Shown here in pieces: positions 18,100 to 26,856 of a stretch of 64,000 nucleotides of DNA. Origin of the DNA: Marinobacter bohaiensis (GTDB taxonomy: Bacteria; Pseudomonadota; Gammaproteobacteria; Pseudomonadales; Oleiphilaceae); contig NZ_QGEH01000001.1 in NCBI RefSeq assembly GCF_003258515.1, positions 2,170,001 through 2,234,000 on the forward strand. Direction: 5' to 3'. Within the stretch, counting starts at the first letter, position 1. Every line of letters starts with the position of its first letter. Both the position numbers and the translations under genes were made by a program. The notes under the pieces were generated by a model. That model did not search any database. It saw only the letters and a list, made by a program, of their open reading frames with translations, and was not told the DNA's origin.

Positions 18100-18879
18100 A
18101 TGGCCCGAACCGCTCTCGTCACCGGCGCCTCCGCCGGAATCGGCGAACGCTTTGCCCACCGCCTCGCGGAGGCCGGATACGACCTGATTCTCACCGCCCG
18201 CCGGGAAGACCGGCTCAACGCGCTGGCGCAAACGCTCAGCGAGCGGTTTGCGGCCCGGTGCACGGTCATTCCGACAGACCTGGCCGAGCCCGCCCAGGTG
18301 CAGTCGCTGCTGGACAGGCTGGATCGGGACGACTTGCAGGTCGATTTCCTAGTCAACAACGCTGGCTTCGCCGCCCGCACCAGTCTGGTGGCCAGTGATT
18401 GGGCGACGCTGCAGCGGGAAATCCAGGTCATGGTGTCCGCGCCGACAGAGCTTATGATACGCCTGGGCCAACGCATGGTGGAACGTGGTTATGGAAACAT
18501 TGTCAATGTAGCGTCACTGGCCGCGTTTGCACCGCCACCGTCGGGCATGCTTTATACCGGGATCAAACGCTACCTGCTGGACGTCTCGCAAAGCGCCGAC
18601 ATGGAATTCCGGCGTTCGGGCGTCCGCGTCACGGCGTTGTGCCCGGGCTTCACATACACTGAGTTCCACGATGTCCAGGGAACCCGGGAGCAGGTGAGCC
18701 GCCTGCCGGGTATTTTCTGGCAGGATGCGGACGCCGTGGCCCGGATCGGATTGCAGGCCGCGCTGGCGGGTAAGGCCGTGTGTGTGCCGGGGCGCTTCAA
18801 TCGTGTGCTGGCCGCCGTATGCGATGCGTTGCCGGCCTTTGCCCGGTATCAGTTGGGCCGGCGCGGCCGGATATACTGA
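18100..18879 (+). CDS. Short-chain dehydrogenase/reductase
   Basis: NAD(P)-dependent oxidoreductase of the classical SDR family, 259 residues. Seen: the cofactor motif TGASAGIG at residues 8-15, NNAG at 86-89, catalytic Ser139 in NVASLAA, and Tyr152-x3-Lys156 (YTGIK). The Arg pair in LTARREDRL after beta-2 suggests NADP(H) preference. The substrate cannot be predicted; the layout resembles DltE/YqjQ-like SDRs. AAGGA lies upstream of the ATG. The next two genes on this strand (a small membrane protein and a saccharopine-dehydrogenase-like enzyme) follow closely and could share transcription. Confidence 0.9.
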   Translation: MARTALVTGASAGIGERFAHRLAEAGYDLILTARREDRLNALAQTLSERFAARCTVIPTDLAEPAQVQSLLDRLDRDDLQVDFLVNNAGFAARTSLVASDWATLQREIQVMVSAPTELMIRLGQRMVERGYGNIVNVASLAAFAPPPSGMLYTGIKRYLLDVSQSADMEFRRSGVRVTALCPGFTYTEFHDVQGTREQVSRLPGIFWQDADAVARIGLQAALAGKAVCVPGRFNRVLAAVCDALPAFARYQLGRRGRIY

Positions 18880-18983
18880 GCCACTTGTGCTGCTCAAGCG
18901 TACGTGCAGCCGTGAGTGCTCTGAGAACACACTGAATGGATAACGCACCGAAAACCGGGAACCATCAACAGAGGAAAGCAGGC

Positions 18984-19391
18984 ATGGAATGGATCAAGGC
19001 CTTTATCGCGGGCGTACTGGCAACGCTGATCTTTCACCAGGGGTTGTTCAGCGTCTTTTACCTCGCGGGTGTGGTGCCGGCAGAACCCTATAACCTGGCG
19101 CCGGTGCCGCCGCTGGGCGTGCCGTCGGTCCTGTCGCTGGCCTTCTTCGGCGGGCTGTGGGCGATTCCGATCTGGGCGCTGATCCGTCACCTCAAGCCCT
19201 GGCCGCACTGGAGCCTCGCCGTGCTGCTTGGCGCCATCGGCCCGACGGCGGTCGCCATGCTGGTCGTCTTCCCCCTCAAAGGCATTCCCGTGACGCCCCA
19301 GACCTGGGTCGGCGGCCTCATCCTGAACGGTTTCTGGGGGCTGGGCGTGGCGCTGTTCATGAAGATCATGGTGGTCCGCAAGATTTGGTGA
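18984..19391 (+). CDS. Small multi-pass membrane protein
   Basis: A 135-residue hydrophobic protein with about four transmembrane segments (around residues 3-24, 45-63, 71-91 and 105-130), for example FIAGVLATLIFHQGLFSVFY and GLILNGFWGLGVALFMKIMV. No catalytic motif is visible and I cannot assign it to a named family with certainty. The frame is open from 18936, but the ATG at 18984 has GAGGA at 18971-18975 and opens directly into a membrane helix. It lies 104 bases after the dehydrogenase and 78 bases before the reductase on the same strand. Confidence 0.75.
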   Translation: MEWIKAFIAGVLATLIFHQGLFSVFYLAGVVPAEPYNLAPVPPLGVPSVLSLAFFGGLWAIPIWALIRHLKPWPHWSLAVLLGAIGPTAVAMLVVFPLKGIPVTPQTWVGGLILNGFWGLGVALFMKIMVVRKIW

Positions 19392-19469
19392 GGAAGGTCT
19401 GAAAAAATGGTTAAAACAGCAAGATAAAAGAATAACTTCAAGTCATAGATGACAGGAGATGAACGCATT

Positions 19470-20711
19470 ATGAGCGAGAAAGCTTTCGACATCGTGGTCT
19501 TCGGGGCCACCAGTTTCGTCGGCCAGATCCTGAGCCGTTACCTGATGCAGCAGTACGGCGTGGACGGCGAACTGAAATGGGCCATTGCCGGTCGTTCCGA
19601 ACCCAAGCTGGTGACGCTGAAATCGAGCCTGGGCGACGCCGCCAAGGAGCTGCCGGTGGTCGTGGCCGACGCCTCGGACGAAGCCTCCCTGGCCAACATG
19701 TGCGCCCGCACCCGGGTGGTGATTTCCACCGTCGGTCCGTACGCGCTATACGGCGAGCCCCTGGTACGGGCGTGCGTCGAGGCCGGCGTGGACTATTGCG
19801 ACCTGACCGGCGAAGTGCAGTGGATCCGCCGTATGGTGCAGACGTACGAAGCCCGGGCCAAGGAAACCGGTGCCCGCATCGTGCATTGCTGCGGTTTTGA
19901 TTCGATTCCCTCGGACCTGGGCGTGTATTTCCTGCAGCAACAGGCGCAGCAGCGGTTCGGTACGCCGTGCAACACCGTGAAGATGCGGGTCAAGGTGGCC
20001 AAGGGCGGGATGTCCGGCGGCACCGTGGCCAGCCTGGTCAACGTCACCAAGGAAGCGCTGGCCGATCCAGCACTGCGCAAGGAACTGGCCAACCCGTATT
20101 CGATCTGCCCGCCCGAGTTTCGCCCGAAGCGTCGTCAGCACAACGTCAAGGCCGCGGAATACGACGAGGATTACGGCGCCTGGACCGCGCCGTTCATCAT
20201 GAGCGCCATCAATACACGGGTGGTGCATCGCAGCAACGCGCTGACCGGCGCCGCCTACGGTCGCGAATTCGGCTACGACGAAGCCATGCTGACCGGGCGC
20301 GGCCTGAAAGGGCGGGCAACGGCGCTGGGCATCGCCGCCGGCCTGGGCGGCTTCATGGCGGCCACGGCGATCAAGCCGGCCCGCTGGGCCCTGGAGAAGT
20401 TCGTGTTGCCCAAACCGGGCGAAGGACCCAGCCCCAAGGCCCAGGAAGAAGGGTTCTACGATCTGCGCTTCGTTGGTATTTCCGAGAAAGGCGAGCTGAT
20501 CCGCACCAAGGTGACTGGCGATCGCGACCCCGGCTACGGCTCCACCGGTAAGATGCTGGGTGAGGCGGCCATGTGCCTGGCTTTCGACATTGACGCCAGC
20601 GAGCGCCAGGCGGGCGGTTTCTGGACACCGGCATCGCTGCTCGGCCAACCGCTGCTCGATCGCCTGACCGCCAAGGCCGGGCTGACGTTCGAGGTCATCG
20701 ACGGCAAATAG
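19470..20711 (+). CDS. Saccharopine dehydrogenase-like (trans-acting enoyl reductase type) protein
   Basis: A 413-residue Rossmann-fold oxidoreductase of the saccharopine dehydrogenase NADP-binding family. Seen: VVFGATSFVGQILSRYL at the N-terminus (G-x-T-x-x-x-G dinucleotide motif), STVGPYALYGEPLVRAC and YCDLTGEVQWIRRM, then HCCGFDSIPSDLGVYFLQ, the block typical of the group that includes mycobacterial trans-acting enoyl reductases and eukaryotic SCCPDH. These act on lipids rather than saccharopine (family knowledge), so the lysine-pathway name should not be taken literally. The ATG at 19470 follows AGGAGAT; an in-frame ATG at 19449 lies upstream. The gene converges with cydC, 15 bases away. 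Confidence 0.88.
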   Translation: MSEKAFDIVVFGATSFVGQILSRYLMQQYGVDGELKWAIAGRSEPKLVTLKSSLGDAAKELPVVVADASDEASLANMCARTRVVISTVGPYALYGEPLVRACVEAGVDYCDLTGEVQWIRRMVQTYEARAKETGARIVHCCGFDSIPSDLGVYFLQQQAQQRFGTPCNTVKMRVKVAKGGMSGGTVASLVNVTKEALADPALRKELANPYSICPPEFRPKRRQHNVKAAEYDEDYGAWTAPFIMSAINTRVVHRSNALTGAAYGREFGYDEAMLTGRGLKGRATALGIAAGLGGFMAATAIKPARWALEKFVLPKPGEGPSPKAQEEGFYDLRFVGISEKGELIRTKVTGDRDPGYGSTGKMLGEAAMCLAFDIDASERQAGGFWTPASLLGQPLLDRLTAKAGLTFEVIDGK

Positions 20712-20717
20712 TCCACG

Positions 20718-20739
20718 GCCGGGCGTTCACGCGCCCGGC
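20718..20739. terminator. Hairpin between convergent genes
   Basis: GCCGGGCG (20718-20725) pairs with CGCCCGGC (20732-20739) over a six-base loop, between the reductase gene and the end of cydC, overlapping the cydC stop codon. No T-tract follows on either strand, so it is at best a weak or Rho-assisted terminator. Confidence 0.4.
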
Positions 20740-22388
20740 GGATTCACCGGGATCGTCCGGTGCATGGGCGGCAGGGCGTTGGCATCGTGGGCGAGTCCGA
20801 CCACGGTCCTGCCGCTCAGCTCAATGGCCAGGGCGGCGGAGACTTTCTCCGCGGTGCCGCGATCCAGCCCGGTGAAGGGCTCATCCAGAATCACGATTGG
20901 CGCCTCCAACAGCAAGGTGCGCGCCAGGGCCACTCGGCGGGCCTCGCCGCCGGAGAGTTGCCGCCCGGCTTCACCCACCCAGGTCATCAGCCCCAACGGC
21001 CAGCTGTCCACCGCTTCAGCCAGATGCACCACTTCCAGCACATGCCAGATCTCGCCCGCGGTAACGTCCGGGCGAGCCATCTTCAGGTTATCCAGTAAGG
21101 TCCCGTTGAACAGGTGGGTTTTCTGGGTCAGGTAGGCCACGCCACGCCGGGATCCCAGTCCGTCCATAGGCCAGCAGACCTGGCCGTTCACCAGGATCTC
21201 GCCGTCGTCCGGCGTCAGCAGGCCCGCCGCCAGATCCGCCAGGGTGGACTTGCCGCTGCCAGAGGTGCCGATCAGCCCCACGTGATCGCCGGGTTCGAGC
21301 GCCAGATCGAACTGGCGGAAAAGCGGCCGGCTTTCGCCGTGGGCGTAGGACACCTGGCGCCAGGCCAGCTCGCCGGGGTGCTCGAACAGCAGCGAACGCG
21401 ACGTTTCCGGTGTTTCATTCTTCACTTCATTGTTGAGGCGCCGGGCCGACGCCACCGTGCCCCCAAAGTCCGCGTACGCCGGCGGCAGGGCGGTGAAGAC
21501 TTCTCCCAGCCCGAGCACGGCCAGCGCCATCAGAACCGCCACGGGCCCGGTGACCGTTTGCGCCTCGAAGGCAATCAAACCCATCACCAGTGCGAGCAAT
21601 GAGGCACCCTGCAGCACCCAGGTCACCAGGCCCTGGGCGCGCGCCACTGAGCGCTCGGACGCGTACTGCGGCCCCATCATGCGATCGTCGTCGGCCATCA
21701 GTCGACTGTGCTGCACGCCCAGCAGGCCGGCGGCCCGCAGCTCGGCCTGGCCTTCGACGGTGTCGATCAGGTGGCCGCGCAGGGCTTCCAGGTCGTCGAC
21801 ACGTCGCGCGCTGCGCCGTCGGTTGGACAGCGCCAGGAAGGCCGTCACGGTCACGCCCAGCGCGAGCAGGATCAGCGCCAGATACAGCGCCAGGGCCTGG
21901 CTGACCAGCAATGCCAGCGCCGCGACGCCGGCTATCGCCACGACGCCCACGCCCACCGGTGCCAGCAGCCGGAGGTAGAGGTTGTCGAGGGCGTCGATGT
22001 CCTGAACCATCCGGCTGAGCCGGTCCGAGGCGCGGCTGAACCGGTGTTCGTGGGGCAACTGCCGGGACAGGGTGGCGAACAGTCGCACGCGCAGATCGGC
22101 CAGCAGCCGCAGCACCGTATCGTGGTTGAACACCCGCTCCACGTAGCGGGCGACCGTGCGGGTGATCGCGAAGGCGCGAATACCGCCGCCGGGCGCGTAA
22201 ATGTCCAGCGTTGCCTTGATACCCAGCGCCAGCAGGCCGCCGGTAATGGCCGACGCCGTCAGGAACCAGCCCGACAGGGCCAGCAGGCCGATGGCGGACA
22301 GCACCGTCAGCAGGATCAGCAGACCGCCCACCAACAGTCGCCCGCGCCGTTTCAGGACCAGCTTGAGCCAGGGCCAGAGATCACGCAT
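20727..22388 (-). CDS. cydC: CydC, ABC exporter subunit for cytochrome bd assembly
   Basis: Half of the heterodimeric CydDC ABC transporter, which exports glutathione/cysteine or haem-linked reductant to the periplasm and is needed for cytochrome bd assembly. 553 residues: six transmembrane segments from about residue 15 (LVGGLLILLTVLSAIGLLALSGWF), then the ATPase domain with Walker A GTSGSGKST, signature LSGGEARRVALAR and Walker B IVILDEPFTGLD. Its start overlaps the end of cydD by eight bases. It is the last gene of cydABDC and should follow the Anr-type control at 26753-26793. Confidence 0.93.
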   Translation of the reverse strand: MRDLWPWLKLVLKRRGRLLVGGLLILLTVLSAIGLLALSGWFLTASAITGGLLALGIKATLDIYAPGGGIRAFAITRTVARYVERVFNHDTVLRLLADLRVRLFATLSRQLPHEHRFSRASDRLSRMVQDIDALDNLYLRLLAPVGVGVVAIAGVAALALLVSQALALYLALILLALGVTVTAFLALSNRRRSARRVDDLEALRGHLIDTVEGQAELRAAGLLGVQHSRLMADDDRMMGPQYASERSVARAQGLVTWVLQGASLLALVMGLIAFEAQTVTGPVAVLMALAVLGLGEVFTALPPAYADFGGTVASARRLNNEVKNETPETSRSLLFEHPGELAWRQVSYAHGESRPLFRQFDLALEPGDHVGLIGTSGSGKSTLADLAAGLLTPDDGEILVNGQVCWPMDGLGSRRGVAYLTQKTHLFNGTLLDNLKMARPDVTAGEIWHVLEVVHLAEAVDSWPLGLMTWVGEAGRQLSGGEARRVALARTLLLEAPIVILDEPFTGLDRGTAEKVSAALAIELSGRTVVGLAHDANALPPMHRTIPVNPPGA

Positions 22389-24135
22389 CGGCCACGCCTC
22401 CCTTCTCGACGCGGATCACCCGATCCGCCATCGCCAGCAGGGCCGGGTGGTGGCTGGCCATGACCAGGGTGCGGCCATCCTGCGCCAGTGTTTTGAGGGC
22501 ATCGATCACTTCGGCTTCACTCTCCTCGTCGAGGCCGGCGGTGGGTTCGTCCAGGATCACCAGCGGGTAATCCGCCAGGAAAATACGCGCCAATGCCAGA
22601 CGCCGCCGCTGACCGCCGGACAGACCCGCGCCGCCTTCGGAGACCGGGGCGTTCAGTCCCTGCGGGTGGTCGTCCACCAGGGGCCGCAGGCCGGCCCGGT
22701 TCAGGGCGTCCAACAGCGCGCTGTCGTCGGCCTTGGGGGCCACGATGCGCAGGTTGTCTGCCCAGCTCCCGGTCATCAGGAAGGGCGACTGCCCAAGCCA
22801 GCCGAACGGCCGGGCCCCGGGCGCTTCGTCAAAAACCCGCACATCGCCCGCGTCCGGTTCGACGAAACCGGCGATCAGGTGGAGCAGGGTGGACTTGCCG
22901 CTGCCGGAAGGGCCTTCCAGCCCGATCACCGAACCGGCGTCCAGCGTCAGCGACAGGTTGCGGAACAGCGGCGGGCGATCCGGGAAGGCCAGGGACACGT
23001 GGTCCAGCCTGATGCCCGCCGCCGCGACCGGCTGGCTCTGGCTGGGCCGCACGGGCTTCGGAGCGACGCCTTCCTGCGCGTTCAGGCGTTGCAGCAGGCT
23101 GTCCGCCGCGCCCAGGGCCGAGGCGCGATCGTGATAATGCTGGGACAGCTGGCGCAACGGCTGAAAGAACTCGGGCGCCAGCAGCAGAATGAACAGTCCG
23201 GTGAACAGGGTCAGCTCGGCGGCGCCGCCGAAGTCGATGTAACCCAGCAGGCCGAAGCCGATGTACATGGCGATCACCGCGATGGCGACCGAGGAAAAGA
23301 ACTCGAGCACTGCGGAGGACAGGAAGGCGATCCGCAGGGTCTTCATGTTCACGCGGCGATACCGGTCGCTGACCTCGGCCACCTCGTGGGTGGCGTTCTC
23401 GGTCTGGCCGAACAGCTGCAGCGTGGTGAGCCCGCGCAGGCGATCCAGGAAATGCGCAGACAGCCGGCCCAGTGTCTCGAAATGCTGGCGGTTCAGGTGT
23501 TCCGCGCCCATGCCCACGAGTGCCATGAACAGCGGAATCAGCGGTGCGGACAGCAACAGGAAGCTGGCGGCAATGCCATCCATCGACACCACCACCAGCA
23601 GGATCAGCAGTGGCACCAGCACCGAAAGCACCATCTGCGGCAGGAACCGGGCGAAATAGCCGTGCAGCGCTTCCACTTGCTCCAGCCACTCGCTGGCCAG
23701 GGTGGCGGCGCTGGTCCGGGACAGGCTGACCGGCCCCAGCGACTGCCAGCGGCGTAGCAGATCCTGCCGCACGCGCTGACGGATGATGCGGCTGGAGGCC
23801 GCCGCGGCGTTGTCCCGCAGAATCTGGAAGCCGCCGCGCAGGGCTATGGCCAGCAGGATGCCGCCGACAATGGGGAAAGCGGTTTCCAGGGGAACGTGGT
23901 CGGTGATGACCTGGGCCGCGAGCCAGGCGGTCAGGCCCAACTGCACGACCATGGAGATGGCCGAGGCCATCCCGCCAATCACTGCCAAACGTACCTGGGG
24001 TCGGGCGTCGGCGGCCAGCTCGTTCAACCAGCGCCGGGCCGCACGCTGCCGTTCCCGAGGTATCGAAGCATCACCCCCGGCGCGGGCGCCGGAGGTGGTC
24101 TGAGTGTCCGCCGTTGCCTCAGTGGTAGCCGACAC
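22381..24135 (-). CDS. cydD: CydD, ABC exporter subunit for cytochrome bd assembly
   Basis: Partner of CydC, 584 residues. An Ala/Thr-rich N-terminal stretch of about 30 residues is followed by a transmembrane domain (VRLAVIGGMASAISMVVQL onward) and an ATPase with Walker A GPSGSGKST, signature LSGGQRRRLALAR and Walker B LVILDEPTAGLDEE. The assigned start is a GTG at 24135, inside the cydB reading frame and 17 bases before its stop, with AAGG/GAAGG sequence upstream; such overlap implies translational coupling. No cydX-like small ORF fits between cydB and cydD because the genes overlap. Confidence 0.93.
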   Translation of the reverse strand: MSATTEATADTQTTSGARAGGDASIPRERQRAARRWLNELAADARPQVRLAVIGGMASAISMVVQLGLTAWLAAQVITDHVPLETAFPIVGGILLAIALRGGFQILRDNAAAASSRIIRQRVRQDLLRRWQSLGPVSLSRTSAATLASEWLEQVEALHGYFARFLPQMVLSVLVPLLILLVVVSMDGIAASFLLLSAPLIPLFMALVGMGAEHLNRQHFETLGRLSAHFLDRLRGLTTLQLFGQTENATHEVAEVSDRYRRVNMKTLRIAFLSSAVLEFFSSVAIAVIAMYIGFGLLGYIDFGGAAELTLFTGLFILLLAPEFFQPLRQLSQHYHDRASALGAADSLLQRLNAQEGVAPKPVRPSQSQPVAAAGIRLDHVSLAFPDRPPLFRNLSLTLDAGSVIGLEGPSGSGKSTLLHLIAGFVEPDAGDVRVFDEAPGARPFGWLGQSPFLMTGSWADNLRIVAPKADDSALLDALNRAGLRPLVDDHPQGLNAPVSEGGAGLSGGQRRRLALARIFLADYPLVILDEPTAGLDEESEAEVIDALKTLAQDGRTLVMASHHPALLAMADRVIRVEKGGVADA

Positions 24136-25120
24136 CGGCCTTCACCTTGCCGCGGAATACCCAGTAGGACCATGCCGTGTACATCAGCACGATGGGAATG
24201 ACGAACAGCACACCCAGTAGCAGGAAGAGCTGGGATTCCGGCGCGGAGGCGGCGTCCCACAGGGTGTACTCGGGCGGCACCACGTAGGGCCAGCGGCTGG
24301 CCAGCAGGCCCAGGTAGGTGAAGCCGAACATTCCCATGGTGGCGACGAACGGCATGCCTTCGCTGCGTTTGCCCACGTGGCGGAAGATCTGGAAAGCGCA
24401 GAACAGGGCCAGCGCCGGGAAGATCCAGATCACCTCGATGGTGGAGAACCAGCGATCACGCACCAGCTCGTCGACGAACGGAGTCCACACGCTGACGATC
24501 GCGAACACCACCAGCACCGCCAACAGCAGCGGGCGGGTGATCTTGTAGGCCCATTCCTGGATATAGCCCTCGGACTTGAGGATCAGCCAGGTGCTGCCCA
24601 GCAGCGCGTAGCCGGCCATCAGCCCCAGGCCGGTGAGCACGGTGAACGGCGTGAGCCAGTCCAGCGCGCCGCCCACGTAGACGCCGTTCTGGGTCTCAAA
24701 CCCCTGGATGTAGGCGCCCACGACGCAGCCCTGGGCGAACGACGCGACCATGGAACCGCCGGCGAACGCCCAGTTCCAAAGGTAGCGGGACGTGCGCGCC
24801 TTGAATCGGAACTCGAACGCCACACCCCGGAAGATCAGCCCCGCCAACAGCAGGAACACGCCGATGTAGAGCGCCGGCAGGAAGATCGAGTAGACCAGCG
24901 GGAAGGCGGCCAGTAGGCCGGCACCGCCGAGCACCAGCCAGGTCTCGTTGCCGTCCCACACCGGGGCAACCGAGTTCATCATCACGTCCCGTGCCTGCTC
25001 GTCCGGCGCGAACGGGAAGAGGATGCCGAGGCCCAGGTCGAAGCCGTCCATGAGCACGTACATGATCACACCAAAGCCGATAATCACGGCCCAGATCAGG
25101 GGCAGGTCCAACATTGCCAT
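24119..25120 (-). CDS. cydB: Cytochrome bd quinol oxidase subunit II (CydB)
   Basis: Integral membrane subunit II of the bd-type quinol oxidase, 333 residues. Seen: LIWAVIIGFGVIMYVLMDGFDLGLGILFPF at the N-terminus, where the GFDLG block is diagnostic, then NSVAPVWDGNETWLVLGGAG, and further hydrophobic segments to the VGYH end. Length is shorter than E. coli CydB (379) and typical of the CioB branch. GGAGG precedes the ATG. It starts two bases after the cydA stop. Confidence 0.95.
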   Translation of the reverse strand: MAMLDLPLIWAVIIGFGVIMYVLMDGFDLGLGILFPFAPDEQARDVMMNSVAPVWDGNETWLVLGGAGLLAAFPLVYSIFLPALYIGVFLLLAGLIFRGVAFEFRFKARTSRYLWNWAFAGGSMVASFAQGCVVGAYIQGFETQNGVYVGGALDWLTPFTVLTGLGLMAGYALLGSTWLILKSEGYIQEWAYKITRPLLLAVLVVFAIVSVWTPFVDELVRDRWFSTIEVIWIFPALALFCAFQIFRHVGKRSEGMPFVATMGMFGFTYLGLLASRWPYVVPPEYTLWDAASAPESQLFLLLGVLFVIPIVLMYTAWSYWVFRGKVKAGVGYH

Positions 25121-25122
25121 GA

Positions 25123-26598
25123 TTAGTGGCCTCCTTTGTTCAGGGGAGTGGCGTCAAAATCGCTGTCTTTGCCGGGGTTATCCTTGCCCGGCCCGTCTTT
25201 GCCAGGATAGTCACCGGACTCGAAGGTAACGTGCGCGGCGGACAACGGACGCATGGGCCGGTCGTGTTCCTCGTCGACCTGATCCTCGTCCTCCAGCCCC
25301 ATCTGCAGCACCCGGAACAGGTAATAGACGCCCGCAGTGAACACCATCGCGTAGACCACGATGTAGCCGATCAGCGTGAACAGGGCCATGCCGCCGGTCA
25401 GCGACGGGGTGACCGCTTCGGCCTGGGTCATCATGCCGTAGACCAGCCAGGGCGCGCGGCCCACTTCGGTTACGAACCAGCCGGATAGCACCGCCAGAAA
25501 GGGCGCCACACTCATGAACCGCAGCCCCTGCAGGTACCAGCGGGTGCTGTAGAGCTTGCCGGTGATCCGCAGCGCCAGACCGCCGAGACCGAACAGGATC
25601 ATCAGCATGCCCATGGCCACCATGACCCGGAAGCTCCAGAACACGATCCACACCGGCGGCTGCTCGTCAGGGGGCGATTCCTTGAGGCCGGGCACCACGC
25701 CGTTCCAGTCGTGGGTCAGGATCAGGCTCGCCATATGGGGGATGCCGATTTCCACCAGGTTGCTCTGGGTGTCGTTATCCGGCCAGGCGAACAGCAGCAG
25801 GGGCACGTCGGCTTGGGTTTCCCAGTTGGCTTCCATGGCCGCCACCTTGGTGGGCTGGTGCTCCAGCGTGTTGAGGCCGTGGAAGTCGCCCACGACGGCC
25901 TGAGCCGGCGCCAGGAACAGGATCAGCCACAGACACATGGACAGCGCCTTGCGGTTGGCTTCCACCTCGCGCTTGAGCAGCAGGTACCAGGCGCTGACGC
26001 CGGCGACCACGAAGCTGCCGGTGAGGAACGACGCCATCACCATGTGAGTAAAGCGGTACGGGAAAGACGGATTAAAGATTGCCTCGGACCAGGACAGCAC
26101 GTGGAACATGCCATCGCGGAACTCCACGCCCTGCGGCGTCTGCATCCAGCTGTTGGCCACCAGGATCCAGAAGGCCGAGATGAAGGTCCCCAGCGCCACC
26201 ATCAGGGCCGAAAACAGGTGCACGCCGGGCGGCACCTTGTCGCGCCCGAACAGCAGCACCCCAAGGAAGCCCGCCTCCAGGAAGAAGGCCGTGACCACCT
26301 CATAACTCAGCAGCGGCCCGATGAAGTTGGCCGACGCCTGGGAGAAGTTGCTCCAGTTGGTACCGAACTGGAACGACATCACGATGCCGGAGACCACCCC
26401 CATGCCGAACACCACGGCGAAGACTTTCGTCCAGAACGCGGAAAGCTTTTCCCAGGCGGGATTCTGGGTGCGGTAGAACAGTCCTTCCAGGACCGCTATG
26501 TACGACGCCAGACCGATCGTGAAAACCGGGAATATGGCGTGAAACGAGACGACGAATGCAAACTGGATTCTCGACAGGAGTATCGGATCAAGATCCAC
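25123..26598 (-). CDS. cydA: Cytochrome bd quinol oxidase subunit I (CydA/CioA)
   Basis: Haem-bearing subunit that oxidises quinol and reduces O2 to water without pumping protons, giving high-affinity respiration. 491 residues. Seen: His20 in VVSFHAIFP (high-spin haem ligand), His in the THMVMASF helix and Met in FRVMVAMG (haem b558 ligands), FQFGTNWSNFS, and GWFVTEVGRAPW. The short Q-loop and total length fit the cyanide-insensitive CioA branch. The tail carries a repeated GKD motif (YPGKDGPGKDNPGKD). A GTG at 26613 would add five residues; the GTG at 26598 is chosen because GGAGG lies five bases before it. Confidence 0.94.
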   Translation of the reverse strand: MDLDPILLSRIQFAFVVSFHAIFPVFTIGLASYIAVLEGLFYRTQNPAWEKLSAFWTKVFAVVFGMGVVSGIVMSFQFGTNWSNFSQASANFIGPLLSYEVVTAFFLEAGFLGVLLFGRDKVPPGVHLFSALMVALGTFISAFWILVANSWMQTPQGVEFRDGMFHVLSWSEAIFNPSFPYRFTHMVMASFLTGSFVVAGVSAWYLLLKREVEANRKALSMCLWLILFLAPAQAVVGDFHGLNTLEHQPTKVAAMEANWETQADVPLLLFAWPDNDTQSNLVEIGIPHMASLILTHDWNGVVPGLKESPPDEQPPVWIVFWSFRVMVAMGMLMILFGLGGLALRITGKLYSTRWYLQGLRFMSVAPFLAVLSGWFVTEVGRAPWLVYGMMTQAEAVTPSLTGGMALFTLIGYIVVYAMVFTAGVYYLFRVLQMGLEDEDQVDEEHDRPMRPLSAAHVTFESGDYPGKDGPGKDNPGKDSDFDATPLNKGGH

Positions 26599-26752
26599 GG
26601 GGACCTCCGGCACAATGGGTAGTTATGGCAAACCAGGACGGGCTGGAACTGCCGCTCAAACGAATACAAAATGCCATCTGAGGAGTTGTTGTAACCGGCA
26701 TTGGATAGGATCGAAGCAGGGCACATTCCCCCGGCTTCTGAAGAGCTCGTTC

Positions 26753-26793
26753 AGCCTACCTGTCGTGTTGTCTTACGCATTGATACAAATCAA
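26753..26793 (-). promoter_or_regulatory. Anr/FNR-dependent promoter of cydABDC
   Basis: The sequence TTGATACAAATCAA at 26780-26793 is a perfect match to the FNR/Anr consensus (TTGAT-N4-ATCAA). On the minus strand a -10-like TAGGCT (26758-26753) puts the box centre about 41 bases before the implied start near 26745, the class II activation geometry. Leader to the cydA GTG is about 147 bases. The box is also 64 bases before the methyltransferase ATG on the other strand, so it could affect both genes. Confidence 0.75.
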
Positions 26794-26856
26794 GAACATG
26801 AACTTCAATGAGGTCAAAGACATCCTCAATATTAGTGTGCAATTTGGAGGCGTCCA

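Noticed and set aside
26804-26817. A second FNR-like site (TTCAATGAGGTCAA) near the perfect box
   Set aside because: Only seven of ten consensus bases match, and it has no fitting promoter spacing.
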